Of a stretch of DNA of 45,268 nt, positions 7,209 to 16,504 are shown in pieces (the stretch's first letter is position 1; each line of letters begins with the position of its first letter). The DNA lies in NCBI GenBank assembly GCA_026988355.1, contig JALSLK010000074.1, forward strand, positions 1 through 45,268. The letters run 5' to 3'. The DNA comes from Flavobacteriaceae bacterium (GTDB lineage Bacteria; Bacteroidota; Bacteroidia; Flavobacteriales; Flavobacteriaceae). A program made the translations under genes and the position numbers. The notes beneath the pieces were generated by a model, which was not told the origin of the DNA, ran no database searches, and saw only the letters and a list, made by a program, of their open reading frames with translations.

Positions 7209-9038
7209 ATGAAAGAAAATACGAAAGAACAGATTAAAAACAGAATGATTAAAAAAGCTGCTTCACTTTGGGGTGTAGCTGCTAATGAAATTGAAATGTC
7301 TTTTGATCCTATTGTAGCATTACTTATAGCTGCTTGTGCTTCAGAAATTGAAAAAATATCTGGGGAAATTCATGAATCACAAACTCGAGTTACCGAAAAA
7401 TTAATTCAATTAATGACTCCAGAAACCGTATATGGAGCCAAACCTGCTCACGCTATTTTGTTTGCAGAACCTATCGAACAAAAAACCTTAATAAAACCAG
7501 AATATTTATTTTACTTTAAAAAGAAATTTTCGTATAAAAATACTTCTGTAAAATATAAAAATATCTATTTTTCTCCTGTACAAGATTTTAATTTAATAGA
7601 TGCTAATATTAAATTTATTGCTGCTGGTGATCAAATTTTAGAAATTGATACCAAAAAAAATAAAAAGGAAATTGCACAAAATATAAATGGCTTACCTCCT
7701 TCAACTCTTTACCTTGGTCTTTTAAAAGAATCAAAATCGGTTGAATTAAATGACATTTCTTTCTATTTTGAATTGCAAGATGTTGTTGATAAAGATTTGT
7801 TTTATCATCATTTAAAAAACACAAAATGGTTCGTTAATGGTAAAGAAATGGATGTTTCTGAAGGGTTTTATAACACTTCCGAGTATCGAAAAATAAATTT
7901 AGATGTTATCTTTAATGACACTTCTACTAAAACTAGTAATATTTGTTTGCAAACAAATAAAGTCTATAGCAAACATTATATTACGGTAAAGTCTAAAAAA
8001 AATAAAGGTGTAAAAAAATCAAAATTTGAAGAATTAGAAAATGTTATTGAAAGTAATAAAATAAAAGTAGATGACGATATTGTTTGGATAAAAGTAGAGT
8101 TTCCTAGAATTATTAGTAATTCTTCGTTAAAAAGTGTTTTTTGTTCTTTAAACTCATTTCCTGTCTTAAATCGCGAATTAAAAGATTTTACCTATGAAAT
8201 GAAAGAATTTATTGATATCATTCCGATTAAATCAGAAGATTCTTTTTTAGATATGAAATCTATAATGAACACCAAAGGAGATGTTTATAAATCCAGTTTA
8301 AAAAATGATACTAATATTGAGAAAGGAACTTATATTGTAAGAAGTGATAATGTTGGAAAATTAGAGCATCGTAAGGCGAAAGAATACATTGTCCATTTAA
8401 TCGAATTACTTAAAGACGAGAGTGCCTCCTTTTCTTTTTTTAACAATGATTTTTTACAATCTAATTTGAAAGATTTGAATCAATTAATATCCTTATTAGA
8501 AAAAAAAGTACAAGAAATCTCTAACGAAACTAGCGAAACGAATTATGTTTTTTTAAAACCACATAAGAAAAAAGAAAATATATTGGTCGAATATTGGACA
8601 ACAAACGGAAAAATGGCTAATGGTATAAAGTCTGGGAGTAGTTTGGAAATCTACAAAGGAGTTGGTGTAAAACAGAGAAGTAGTTTTTTAATGACACCTA
8701 GCTATGGAGGTCAAAGTGATTTAAGTATGAAAGAACGTCTTAATGCTTATAGAAGATCTTTACTTTCTAGAGATAGAATTGTTACTAAAGAAGACATCAA
8801 AGCTTTGTGTTATGAATTATACGATACTAAAATTAAGAAAGTAGAAATTACTAGAGGATATATAAATGATATTGCACTAAATAAAGGATCTATTCAATGC
8901 GTTGAAATTTTATTATACCCTAATTCTAAAAATAATACAGAAAATCATGAATGGGAATCTATTAATAGTAATTTATTACTATTTTTGGAAAAAAATTCTT
9001 TAAGTGTATTTCCATATAGAATTAAATTAGTAAATTGA
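7209..9038 (+). CDS. tssF: TssF, T6SS baseplate protein
   Basis: 609-aa cytoplasmic baseplate wedge protein, typically present in two copies with one TssG per wedge. The N-terminal part carries the recognisable TssF pattern: SLWGVAANEIEMSFDP, an ASEIEKIS-x-E-x-x-ESQTRVTEKLIQLMTP helix, then YGAKPAHAILFAEP, equivalent to the Y-x-R-P-x-P-x-x-S-I region of proteobacterial TssF. The C-terminal region contains DRIVTKEDIKALCYELY and a final beta-alpha unit. The length is close to that of other TssF proteins (about 580-620 aa). It is the second gene of the operon, 5 nt after tssE. Confidence 0.85.
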   Translation: MKENTKEQIKNRMIKKAASLWGVAANEIEMSFDPIVALLIAACASEIEKISGEIHESQTRVTEKLIQLMTPETVYGAKPAHAILFAEPIEQKTLIKPEYLFYFKKKFSYKNTSVKYKNIYFSPVQDFNLIDANIKFIAAGDQILEIDTKKNKKEIAQNINGLPPSTLYLGLLKESKSVELNDISFYFELQDVVDKDLFYHHLKNTKWFVNGKEMDVSEGFYNTSEYRKINLDVIFNDTSTKTSNICLQTNKVYSKHYITVKSKKNKGVKKSKFEELENVIESNKIKVDDDIVWIKVEFPRIISNSSLKSVFCSLNSFPVLNRELKDFTYEMKEFIDIIPIKSEDSFLDMKSIMNTKGDVYKSSLKNDTNIEKGTYIVRSDNVGKLEHRKAKEYIVHLIELLKDESASFSFFNNDFLQSNLKDLNQLISLLEKKVQEISNETSETNYVFLKPHKKKENILVEYWTTNGKMANGIKSGSSLEIYKGVGVKQRSSFLMTPSYGGQSDLSMKERLNAYRRSLLSRDRIVTKEDIKALCYELYDTKIKKVEITRGYINDIALNKGSIQCVEILLYPNSKNNTENHEWESINSNLLLFLEKNSLSVFPYRIKLVN

Positions 9039-9060
9039 GAAATTATATAAATAATAATTT

Positions 9061-10068
9061 ATGACAACGAACAAGCAAAATAACATGTCAAAACATATTG
9101 ATAAAAATGTAATGTTCTTTTTTATAACTGTTTTTTTAGTTTCTGCATCTGCATTAGCATATCGGTTTTACAAACAAATTCCTTGTAAAGAAGTAATTTT
9201 TTCTATTAACGCCAAAGAATTTAGACAAGGAGAACTCGTTAAATTTATTGATGAAACTGAGGGTGCTAAAATATGGAATTGGAAGTTTGGTGATAGTACA
9301 GAAGCCGAAACATTAAAAGATCCAATACATATATTTACCAAACCAGGGGAGTATAAAATTAGACTAATTGTAAACGATCTTTGTGAAAAAATTGAAACGA
9401 TTACGATAAAAGAAAAAATTGAATTACTAGATCCAGATAAAAAACCAAAATTTTCATTGCCAAAAAGTATTATGGTTGGACAAGTATTAAGAGTAAAAGA
9501 TTCTACATTTAATGCTTCTACTTGGGAATGGCGATTTGGCGAAAATGCAAGAGTAGATGCCAAAACAAGATATGCAAAGTACGAATACAAAACACCAGGT
9601 CTAAAAACAGTTTCACTAATTGTAAATGGAGATTTAAAGCACATTGCTAAAAAGCGAATTAGAGTGCTTCCGATAGAAAAAGAAGAAATTTCAAAAATTC
9701 CAATAATAAAAGAAAAGCCAATGCCTGTAGTTTGGAATATCAAAAAGAATCCAAAAAAAGTGGAAGAACTAAAAATTAAAAAATCTCCAAAAAAGGTAAT
9801 TGTGCCGTTTATTAATGAAGCAGAATTTAAAAAGAAGTTATTGTTGGTTGCAAAAGGTAGAATGAAACCTAATCAATTTAGCGAATATATGTGTGGCAAC
9901 ATTAACCAATCTATAGTTGTTGATGGTAAAAACACCACCTTTTTAGTATTTTGTCAGAAAATTAATGGCAAAAAAATCAGAATTAAATCATTAACTCTTT
10001 ATAGAGATAAAGGCTCAAATTGTATAAAAACAGTTTCTTTAAAATATCGTAATCTTGGTATTTGGTAA
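9061..10068 (+). CDS. tssP: TssP, PKD-domain envelope protein of T6SS-iii
   Basis: 335-aa protein with an N-terminal membrane anchor (about residues 19-38) and two PKD-like beta domains in the periplasmic part. The first is at about 48-115 (WNWKFGDSTEAET ... FTKPGEYKIRL) and the second at about 133-200 (WEWRFGENA ... YKTPGLKTVSL). A Lys/Pro-rich linker and a small C-terminal domain with two cysteines follow. This matches TssP, a Bacteroidota-specific member of the TssN/Q/O/P/R trans-envelope complex. The PKD folds probably mediate protein-protein contacts in the periplasm. It lies between tssF and tssK, which supports the name. A second in-frame ATG (residue 9) could be the true start. Confidence 0.75.
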   Translation: MTTNKQNNMSKHIDKNVMFFFITVFLVSASALAYRFYKQIPCKEVIFSINAKEFRQGELVKFIDETEGAKIWNWKFGDSTEAETLKDPIHIFTKPGEYKIRLIVNDLCEKIETITIKEKIELLDPDKKPKFSLPKSIMVGQVLRVKDSTFNASTWEWRFGENARVDAKTRYAKYEYKTPGLKTVSLIVNGDLKHIAKKRIRVLPIEKEEISKIPIIKEKPMPVVWNIKKNPKKVEELKIKKSPKKVIVPFINEAEFKKKLLLVAKGRMKPNQFSEYMCGNINQSIVVDGKNTTFLVFCQKINGKKIRIKSLTLYRDKGSNCIKTVSLKYRNLGIW

Positions 10069-10083
10069 CTTTTAAATCTAATT

Positions 10084-11241
10084 ATGAAATCAAAATATAG
10101 TCATCGTGTAAATTGGATAGATGGAATGAAAATTAATAAAGATCACTTTATTGATTTTGAAAATTCTATTGTATCTATTATTAATAATTCAGAAAAAAAA
10201 TACCTAACACCAACTAAATTTGGACTACTTCCAGATTTTTCGGAAGACGGTAGTTCTATCGACCTTTCGGTATCAATTGATGGGCAATCTACAATTGAAG
10301 TACAATTAAATAAATGTAGTGCTATTACTTTAGGAGGTTATCAAATAGATATCAATAAAGAAACAATAGCCTTATTAGAACAATCTGGCCATATACTAAA
10401 ACAACAATATAGTATTAATAAAGATGAAGATGCTTGGTATGTCGTACTAACGGTAAATCCAACAAAAAGAATTCCTATTGGAAACTCCGACCCAGACGAA
10501 GAACCACCACGGCATCCATACATATTACCAGAGTATAAATTAGATGTTTTACCAAAAACAGAAATATCTAAACAAGAAATGGGATTATTTCATGTAACGC
10601 TTGGTAAAATTTCGTTAGAGAATGAAGTGCCAACTTTAGACGAAAATTTTATACCTCCATGTACTTCTATTCAAAGTCATGCAGATTTAAAATTTGTCTA
10701 TACCGAAATAGGTACGTTCTTAAATAAAATGGAAGCGTATACGACACATATTATTCAAAAAATATTTCAGAAAAAACAAACAAACGATTTAGCACACATG
10801 GTGCTAGCTTTATCGCAAAAAGTTTTGCATTATTTGAATATGATAATTTCGGAGTATCGAATTGAAGATAAAAACGAATCTCCAGTAAAAATGATTCTCA
10901 AACTTATGGGATTAGCAAGGGTTATAAAAAGTAACCTAGATGTATTTATCGGAACTGGTAAAGAAGACCTCTTAAACTACCTTACGGATTGGTGTGATTT
11001 AAATCAAGGTGCTTTCGAAAATGTTTTAATTGGTATGATTGAATTAGAATATATACACACAGATATTAACGATTCTCTTTACAAAGTTTCTTCATTTACA
11101 AGATTAATGTTGTCTTTATTTAAAAGATTAAATGAATTGGATTACATTGGTAATAAAGAAAATTCTCATATTTTTGTAAAAGAAGAAATTGTAGAAAATA
11201 AGAAAGAAGTGCAAGGTAGGAGAAGTTTTCTACTAGATTAA
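10084..11241 (+). CDS. tssK: TssK, T6SS baseplate-membrane connector
   Basis: 385-aa soluble protein with the TssK opening (NWIDGMKINKDHFIDFEN, corresponding to W-x-x-G-M-x-L-x-x-x-H-F), then a beta-rich shoulder domain (about residues 45-185), a helical middle, and a helical C-terminal head that in other systems docks onto the membrane complex. TssK connects the baseplate to the envelope complex. It lies 15 nt downstream of tssP and 27 nt upstream of tssO. It is shorter than proteobacterial TssK (about 440 aa), as seen for subtype iii. Confidence 0.82.
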   Translation: MKSKYSHRVNWIDGMKINKDHFIDFENSIVSIINNSEKKYLTPTKFGLLPDFSEDGSSIDLSVSIDGQSTIEVQLNKCSAITLGGYQIDINKETIALLEQSGHILKQQYSINKDEDAWYVVLTVNPTKRIPIGNSDPDEEPPRHPYILPEYKLDVLPKTEISKQEMGLFHVTLGKISLENEVPTLDENFIPPCTSIQSHADLKFVYTEIGTFLNKMEAYTTHIIQKIFQKKQTNDLAHMVLALSQKVLHYLNMIISEYRIEDKNESPVKMILKLMGLARVIKSNLDVFIGTGKEDLLNYLTDWCDLNQGAFENVLIGMIELEYIHTDINDSLYKVSSFTRLMLSLFKRLNELDYIGNKENSHIFVKEEIVENKKEVQGRRSFLLD

Positions 11242-11268
11242 CAATTAACAGAATTAAGAAAAACACAC

Positions 11269-11778
11269 ATGAAACCTAAAAATATTAAAGAAAGAAGAAG
11301 TCGTTTTATAAAGTTTATTTTACTTTTTTTATTAACTGTATCTACTATTATCGCTTTGGTATTTTTTAACTTTAAAGTTCCAAAGAAAGAAAATCAGTTA
11401 TTAAAGTCACAGGCAAAATCTATTAAAAAAGAAATTCGATTTCAGAGTAAATTTGCTGTAGAAATGACGGTAGTAAAAAACATGATTGACTCTTTAGATA
11501 TTCCTGGTCAAAATATTTCTTATCAGAAAAATTTAATTAGTTCTAGATTGGTCGATTTACAAAAAACTATTCCTACGAAAGACTCTACCTATAAATACGA
11601 TATGTATACAAGTATTATTAAATTATATGTAGAATTAGAAGAAGCAAAAGATAAATTAAGAGATTTAAAAGATTCTGAAAATACCATAACGGAATATAAA
11701 GATGAACTAGAATCTTGTAGAAGAAATTTAGAGCAAACTAAACGTGATTTATACGTTGCTAGAGCAAATTCTAACTAA
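11269..11778 (+). CDS. tssO: TssO, membrane-anchored coiled-coil T6SS protein
   Basis: 169-aa bitopic membrane protein. It has a short basic cytoplasmic N-terminus (KERRSR), one transmembrane segment (about residues 14-34, FIKFILLFLLTVSTIIALVFF) and a periplasmic part that is largely alpha-helical with heptad patterns (about 40-80 and 120-165). This is the expected architecture of TssO, one of the Bacteroidota-specific envelope components. It is the last gene of the operon before a strong terminator. The assignment rests on topology and on the order tssP-tssK-tssO, since no catalytic motif exists. Confidence 0.7.
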   Translation: MKPKNIKERRSRFIKFILLFLLTVSTIIALVFFNFKVPKKENQLLKSQAKSIKKEIRFQSKFAVEMTVVKNMIDSLDIPGQNISYQKNLISSRLVDLQKTIPTKDSTYKYDMYTSIIKLYVELEEAKDKLRDLKDSENTITEYKDELESCRRNLEQTKRDLYVARANSN

Positions 11779-11796
11779 TAACCTGAGTTTGACATC

Positions 11797-11829
11797 AAAA
11801 AAAGCCCGAAATAAATTTCGGGCTTTTTT
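11797..11829. terminator. Bidirectional terminator between tssO and tssC
   Basis: Stem AGCCCGAAA / TTTCGGGCT with loop TAAA is flanked by six or more A and T on the two sides. It lies between the convergent ends of tssO (+) and tssC (-) and is the most GC-rich hairpin of the region. Confidence 0.92.
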
Positions 11830-11853
11830 ATAATATTGACTTTCTATATTCAA

Positions 11854-13209
11854 TTATTTTTGCTCATATTCAGAATCCCATTCATTTCCATTATCTCCTT
11901 TTTGTCCTTCCATTTTTATTAGAAAGTTCTTTGCTGGAAAATATGGTTTCATATGAATATCCAAATGAACTCTATCTTTTTGATTTGGATCTTGCTCAAA
12001 TCTTTTAATAGAAAAATCTTCAATTAATTTATCTGGACCAGTAATATTATCTAGAAATTTTACAATCTGTCCCATTAATTCTTTTCTAGTTCTGGCGTTA
12101 AAATTTTCAAAAGCTCTTCTATTAAGAAAATCCATTAATACTTTTGTTACATAATCAAATACTCTTACTACCGAATAGGTTTGTAGCCCTAGATTATCTC
12201 CATTAAATAAGGTTTTTGCAGAAAATGCCATAACTTTTCCGTATTCTTTAACCATTGGTACCAATCCTAATTTCTCTAATTGGGATATCTCACTTTTTTT
12301 AAGGTCAAATCGCACACCATCTATTTCATTAATACCACCATGCTTTTTACCTGCAGTAACTTGTGACATTAACGTGTTATATATTTTTCCTGCCAATGCA
12401 GTAGAAGGCGGTATAAATAAATCATCCTCTTCTCCTACTTCGTCTACTTTACCTCTACCTACTAACCAGTTACAAGCCATAACAACATTAGAACGATATT
12501 TATCTCCTCCTGTTAAATTTGCTGCTTCAAACATCTCCATTACATCATCTGGTTCATCTAAGTGTACAAAATCTGTAACCAACATTGCTTTATTTTCATA
12601 AGCTATTTTCGCCCATTTCTCTACTACTTTATTAGACCCTAAATAACCTGGTAATACTAACAAACCGTAATTTTCTCTTAAATCTAATCGGTCATAAGTA
12701 GATCTTAATTCTTCTGCTATTGCGTCAATAAAACGAGTATTATCTAAATCTTTTATTTGATCTAATTCTGCATTTACAATGGATATATTCTTTAACTTAC
12801 TAGACTCTGTGTTTTTATAAAATAGAGCCATCGATCGATAAGATCGTTCTAAATCGTGTGTTTCGTCTAACGCAATTTTAAGATTTTTCTTTAAAGAAAT
12901 ATTTGCCACTTTAGCACTTTCTTCGGATTGATTTACCATGTCTGGTATACTTTCATTTCCAGATAAAACAGACGCCCATATTTCTAGCGTCTTTTTTAGA
13001 GTTTCTCTCTCTTCTTTCTTTGAGTTTTCGGATAAAAAAATCTTTTTTCTTGCCTTTCTCTCAGGATTCATATTTTGAACACCTTCTATACAAGCCTCAA
13101 GCAAATCAAACCCTCCATATTTTGCAAGTTTTTCACTATTCTCTTTTAAATGTGCAGATGGATTTTCTACCGATTGATGTTCTGTCTTTTTTAAAGATGA
13201 TGATGCCAT
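11854..13209 (-). CDS. tssC: TssC, large sheath protein (DUF5458 type)
   Basis: 451-aa large subunit of the contractile sheath. TssB-TssC heterodimers polymerise around the Hcp tube and contract to fire it. The sequence has the layout of the Bacteroidota DUF5458/TssC family: a polar N-terminal region, a central domain with YGLLVLPGYLGSNKVVEKWAKIA and VRFDLKKSEISQLEKLGLVP, and a C-terminal strand-rich part (HLDIHMKPYFPAKNFLIKMEG) that builds the sheath handshake. It starts 3 nt after tssB, so the two are translationally coupled. Confidence 0.88.
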   Translation of the reverse strand: MASSSLKKTEHQSVENPSAHLKENSEKLAKYGGFDLLEACIEGVQNMNPERKARKKIFLSENSKKEERETLKKTLEIWASVLSGNESIPDMVNQSEESAKVANISLKKNLKIALDETHDLERSYRSMALFYKNTESSKLKNISIVNAELDQIKDLDNTRFIDAIAEELRSTYDRLDLRENYGLLVLPGYLGSNKVVEKWAKIAYENKAMLVTDFVHLDEPDDVMEMFEAANLTGGDKYRSNVVMACNWLVGRGKVDEVGEEDDLFIPPSTALAGKIYNTLMSQVTAGKKHGGINEIDGVRFDLKKSEISQLEKLGLVPMVKEYGKVMAFSAKTLFNGDNLGLQTYSVVRVFDYVTKVLMDFLNRRAFENFNARTRKELMGQIVKFLDNITGPDKLIEDFSIKRFEQDPNQKDRVHLDIHMKPYFPAKNFLIKMEGQKGDNGNEWDSEYEQK

Positions 13210-13212
13210 ATA

Positions 13213-13659
13213 TTATTTCTTTTCTTCAATTTCGGTTAATAATGCTTTAATAGATTCTAATAAAGCTGTTTTTGCTTCTGGATTTGTTAATGCTGCTTTT
13301 AAAATTTTATTTGTTTTTAATTGCTTAATAACTTTTATGTATTGGTCTTTTTCTGTATTTAAGTTCTTTAAAAACTTACTTTGTCTTGTGATTCCTTTTC
13401 CTCCAAAATCTCCTAGATTACTAAATCCTAATTCTTCTTTTTTCAAAACACCTTCTGCATCTTCAAATTCGACCTCTACCTTAGGGTCAAAATGTTGAAA
13501 TACATCTTCTACTGTTTTTAAACCTTTAACTACAACAGGTTTTATTGGTTGATCTTGTGTTAACTTTTCTACGAGTAATGTTCTGTTTTGTGGAATCGCC
13601 TGAATTGCCTCATTAGCATCCGTTTTTACTTCAGTTCCTCCTAATCCATATGTTTCCAT
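13213..13659 (-). CDS. tssB: TssB, small sheath protein
   Basis: 148-aa small sheath subunit, partner of TssC. It contains a central strand with KPVVVKGLKTVEDVFQHFDPKVEVEFED and the helix-turn LGFSNLGDFGGKGITRQSKFLKNL, followed by helices. The region corresponds to the proteobacterial TssB F-x-S-M-D-D-F-x-P pattern. It is the first gene of the tssB-tssC operon, with its own promoter in the 72-nt gap after tssH. Confidence 0.85.
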   Translation of the reverse strand: METYGLGGTEVKTDANEAIQAIPQNRTLLVEKLTQDQPIKPVVVKGLKTVEDVFQHFDPKVEVEFEDAEGVLKKEELGFSNLGDFGGKGITRQSKFLKNLNTEKDQYIKVIKQLKTNKILKAALTNPEAKTALLESIKALLTEIEEKK

Positions 13660-13689
13660 GATATTGTTAAATTAAATGGTTAATTACGT

Positions 13690-13697
13690 CAAATATA
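13690..13697 (-). promoter_or_regulatory. -7 box of the tssBC promoter
   Basis: TATATTTG on the minus strand, 30 nt upstream of the tssB ATG. The -33 position (about 13717) carries no TTTG but coincides with an ACCTAA-N4-TTAGGT dyad, so initiation may depend on a bound regulator. Confidence 0.55.
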
Positions 13698-13714
13698 AAT
13701 ATTTTTTTAATAAA

Positions 13715-13730
13715 ACCTAATTATTTAGGT
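13715..13730. repeat. ACCTAA-N4-TTAGGT dyad upstream of tssB
   Basis: A 6-bp inverted repeat with a TTAT centre lies just after the tssH stop codon and over the -33 position of the tssB promoter. On the minus strand it is followed by TTTATT, so it may alternatively be a weak tssH terminator. The same half-sites occur with a 1-nt centre at 16350-16362. Confidence 0.45.
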
Positions 13731-13731
13731 A

Positions 13732-16200
13732 TTAATATTTCCATTTTAAATTGTTTTTTTTATCTATATCTAGAGATATATTTGCGCCTTTGGTAATTTT
13801 TCCTGAAATAATCATTTTAGAGAGTGGAGATCTTATGTCGCTTCTAATTACTCCTCTTAATGGTCTTGCTCCGTATTTTGGAGTAAATCCTTTTTGCGCT
13901 AAAAATGTTATTGCTTTATCCGAAATTTTCAATTTCATTTCTAGTTTTTCTAAGGCTTTATACAAGTCTTTAAGTTGAATTTTAAATATTTTTTCAACCA
14001 CATTTTCTGTTATTGGAGAGAATGGAATTATTTCGGTTAATCTTCCTAAAAATTCTGGTCTAAAGTGGCTAGACATCATTTCGAGTAAATCGCTAGATTT
14101 TGGTACTACTCCTTTTCCAAAAGAATCGATTATATGATCACTCCCAATGTTAGAAGTAAATAAGATTACTGCATTTGAAAAATCGCCTTCTTTACCTAGT
14201 CTATCGTGTAATTTTCCTTCATCCAATATCTGTAAAAATATATCAAATACAGATGGATGGGCTTTTTCAATTTCGTCAAATAAGACAATTGAATATGGCT
14301 TTTCTCTAATTTTATTTACCAATAATCCTCCTTCTTCATAACCTACATATCCTGGAGGCGCTCCATATAATAATGCTGCGGAATGCTCTTCCTTAAATTC
14401 GGACATATCTAACCTAATAATCGAAGATTCTGTTTGAAATAAAAACTCTGCTAAGGCTTTTGCTAATTCTGTTTTACCTGTTCCTGTTGGTCCTGAAAAG
14501 AAAAACGAACCTGTTGGTAAACCTGGCTTACTCAAACCTGAACGAGATTCTAAAACTGCCTCTGTAATTACTTTTATTGCATGATCTTGACCAATAACTC
14601 GTTTTCGTAATTGATCTTCCATATTTAACAGTCGTTCCTTTTCATCGGCTTGTAATTTACCCATCGGAATTCCTGTTTTATTCGCTATTGTTGATGCAAT
14701 ATCACTTTTTGTAACTTCTTTTTTCTCTTTTGATGCAACTTTATTTAAACTATCTAAAATACGACTTAGTGTTTTAAAACCTTCTTGTGGTGTTTTAATA
14801 TCTTCGAAATGATCTTCTTCTTTAAGTTCTGTAAAAAGTAAATAACTTAATTTATTCTTCATCTGAGCATACAACCAACTTTGTTCTATAATTAGCTCGT
14901 CTGCTTTTAATTTACTTTTTTTAAGTTCTTTCAACTCTTCTTTTAGTAATTTAATTCCTTCTACAGAAGTTTCTATCATAAATTTAGCAGCAGACATGGT
15001 TCTATCTATTAAATCAATAGCAGAATCTGGCAAACTCCGTTCTTTATTATATCTTTTTGCTAATCTAATTGCTTCAACTATAGACTCTGAATCTATTTCT
15101 AATTTATGATGTTCTGTATAATAAGATATTGCATTTTTAATCATTCTATGTGCTTCTTCTTCGGTTGGTTCTATTAATCGCACCACCTCAAACAAACGTG
15201 CTAATCCTTCATCAGATTCTACATGCTTTCTAAAGGAATCGTTTGTTGCTGTTCCAATTACAGTTACTTCGCCCTTTACTAATTCTGATTTCAAAATATT
15301 TACCAAACCTTGATTTCCAGAATCTTTACTACTAATGTTATTTATCTCATCAATTAATAAAATTGGTTTATTAAATTGTTTTATTTCTGTAAACACTTTT
15401 TTAAATCGATCTTCAATTTCTCCTTTGTAACCAGCTCCAGATACTAAATTAATAAAATCCAATTCAAACACTTTAGTATCTTTAAAATGATCTGGTACAT
15501 TTTCGCTTATAGTTGCGTAAGATAACGCATTAAGCATTACCGTTTTACCTACTCCAGGATCTCCAATAATTAAAACATTTGGCTTTGATTTTCTTCCCAA
15601 AATTTCGGTAATCATTTTGATTTCTGCATCTCTTCCAGAAATTTTCTCTAAAGAATTATTTTGTGCTGATTGTGTTTTATTAATACAATATTGAGATAGT
15701 ATACTTGTTCCTGTTTTAGCTGTTGCATTGGATAAAGTTCCTGTTGTATTTTTATTTTCTGAATTATTTTGTTCTCCTCCAAGGTTTTCTATAACCTCAT
15801 TCGGTGTTAGTGGAAAAGTCTTTAATTGCTCGTAAGTAAATCCAACTCCTGGTGTGCAAATCGCAATTAATAAACAATATTCATTAACTTCATCTATTCC
15901 TAACTTCAATTTAATATTATCCGCTTCATAAAAAACTGCTTCTACCAAATCATCTGCCGATGGGTTTTCTGGAATTCGAGATGTTTTTGGTAAAGATTCT
16001 AAACGTACCTCTGCCCATTCATCAACAAAATAACCATCTTGGCCAATACCTTCTATATACTCTAACATTCCAATGTTCTTGTGCATTAGTGCTTTTAAGA
16101 GATGTGCTGACGAATAAGTGCCATGTGCGTACTCTTTTGCTAAAGCTTGCGAAATATGAATTACTTCTTCCAATTTATTTGATAACTTGTAGTCCATCAT
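13732..16200 (-). CDS. tssH: TssH (ClpV) AAA+ sheath-recycling ATPase
   Basis: 822-aa Clp/Hsp100 ATPase that disassembles contracted TssB/C sheath. It has an N-terminal Clp-N domain (residues 1-145). D1 has Walker A GDPGVGKT (213-220), Walker B LLIDEI (281-286) and pore loop GAGYKGE (255-261). A helical middle region with charged coiled coils spans about 410-480. D2 has Walker A GPTGTGKT (570-577), pore loop GYVG (617-620) and Walker B IVLFDEIEKAHP (about 638-649), with a ClpB-D2-small C-terminus. It is somewhat shorter than proteobacterial ClpV (about 870-900 aa). Either of the first two Met codons could start it. It is upstream of tssBC on the same strand and divergent from hcp copy 2. Confidence 0.93.
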   Translation of the reverse strand: MMDYKLSNKLEEVIHISQALAKEYAHGTYSSAHLLKALMHKNIGMLEYIEGIGQDGYFVDEWAEVRLESLPKTSRIPENPSADDLVEAVFYEADNIKLKLGIDEVNEYCLLIAICTPGVGFTYEQLKTFPLTPNEVIENLGGEQNNSENKNTTGTLSNATAKTGTSILSQYCINKTQSAQNNSLEKISGRDAEIKMITEILGRKSKPNVLIIGDPGVGKTVMLNALSYATISENVPDHFKDTKVFELDFINLVSGAGYKGEIEDRFKKVFTEIKQFNKPILLIDEINNISSKDSGNQGLVNILKSELVKGEVTVIGTATNDSFRKHVESDEGLARLFEVVRLIEPTEEEAHRMIKNAISYYTEHHKLEIDSESIVEAIRLAKRYNKERSLPDSAIDLIDRTMSAAKFMIETSVEGIKLLKEELKELKKSKLKADELIIEQSWLYAQMKNKLSYLLFTELKEEDHFEDIKTPQEGFKTLSRILDSLNKVASKEKKEVTKSDIASTIANKTGIPMGKLQADEKERLLNMEDQLRKRVIGQDHAIKVITEAVLESRSGLSKPGLPTGSFFFSGPTGTGKTELAKALAEFLFQTESSIIRLDMSEFKEEHSAALLYGAPPGYVGYEEGGLLVNKIREKPYSIVLFDEIEKAHPSVFDIFLQILDEGKLHDRLGKEGDFSNAVILFTSNIGSDHIIDSFGKGVVPKSSDLLEMMSSHFRPEFLGRLTEIIPFSPITENVVEKIFKIQLKDLYKALEKLEMKLKISDKAITFLAQKGFTPKYGARPLRGVIRSDIRSPLSKMIISGKITKGANISLDIDKKNNLKWKY

Positions 16201-16504
16201 AGTGATTAATGTATTTTTTTTTGAATTTAAATTAAAAAATCATTGCTTTTTTGTCAAATTCTAGCTCATTATATTAGAAAACATCACAAGATTAATTCAG
16301 TGATGTCTAACAAATATTCTAAAATTTTGGATAAAGGTATGTAATTTTTACCTAACTTAGGTTTTTCATTGTTATTTTTATAACAAACACAGAGTCGTAA
16401 TACAAATTAAACCTCATTTTTTTTGTCATACTCATATATTTTATTTAAGTTTGTAACTTATTATATATATTTATAACATTTTTTAATTATTAAATTTTTT
16501 TATT
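16201..16504. other. tssH-hcp divergent regulatory region with three dyads
   Basis: 304 nt without a gene. It holds the hcp copy 2 promoter and three inverted repeats: ACATCAC-N12-GTGATGT (16281-16306), ACCTAA-C-TTAGGT (16350-16362) and TTGTTAT-TTTT-ATAACAA (16369-16386). The first is a plausible RNA stem-loop as well as a DNA site. The second, with a 1-nt centre, can only be a DNA dyad. No consensus promoter for tssH is visible. Confidence 0.55.
16422..16453 (+). promoter_or_regulatory. Promoter of hcp copy 2
   Basis: TTTG (16422-16425), 20 nt and TAAGTTTG (16446-16453) fit the Bacteroidota consensus, preceded by a T-tract. The ATG is 51 nt downstream of the -7 box, almost the same leader length as at hcp copy 1. 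Confidence 0.7.

Noticed and set aside
9168..9743. 191-aa minus-strand open frame inside tssP
   Set aside because: It is antisense to a gene with clear PKD domains and operon context, with no recognisable features of its own.
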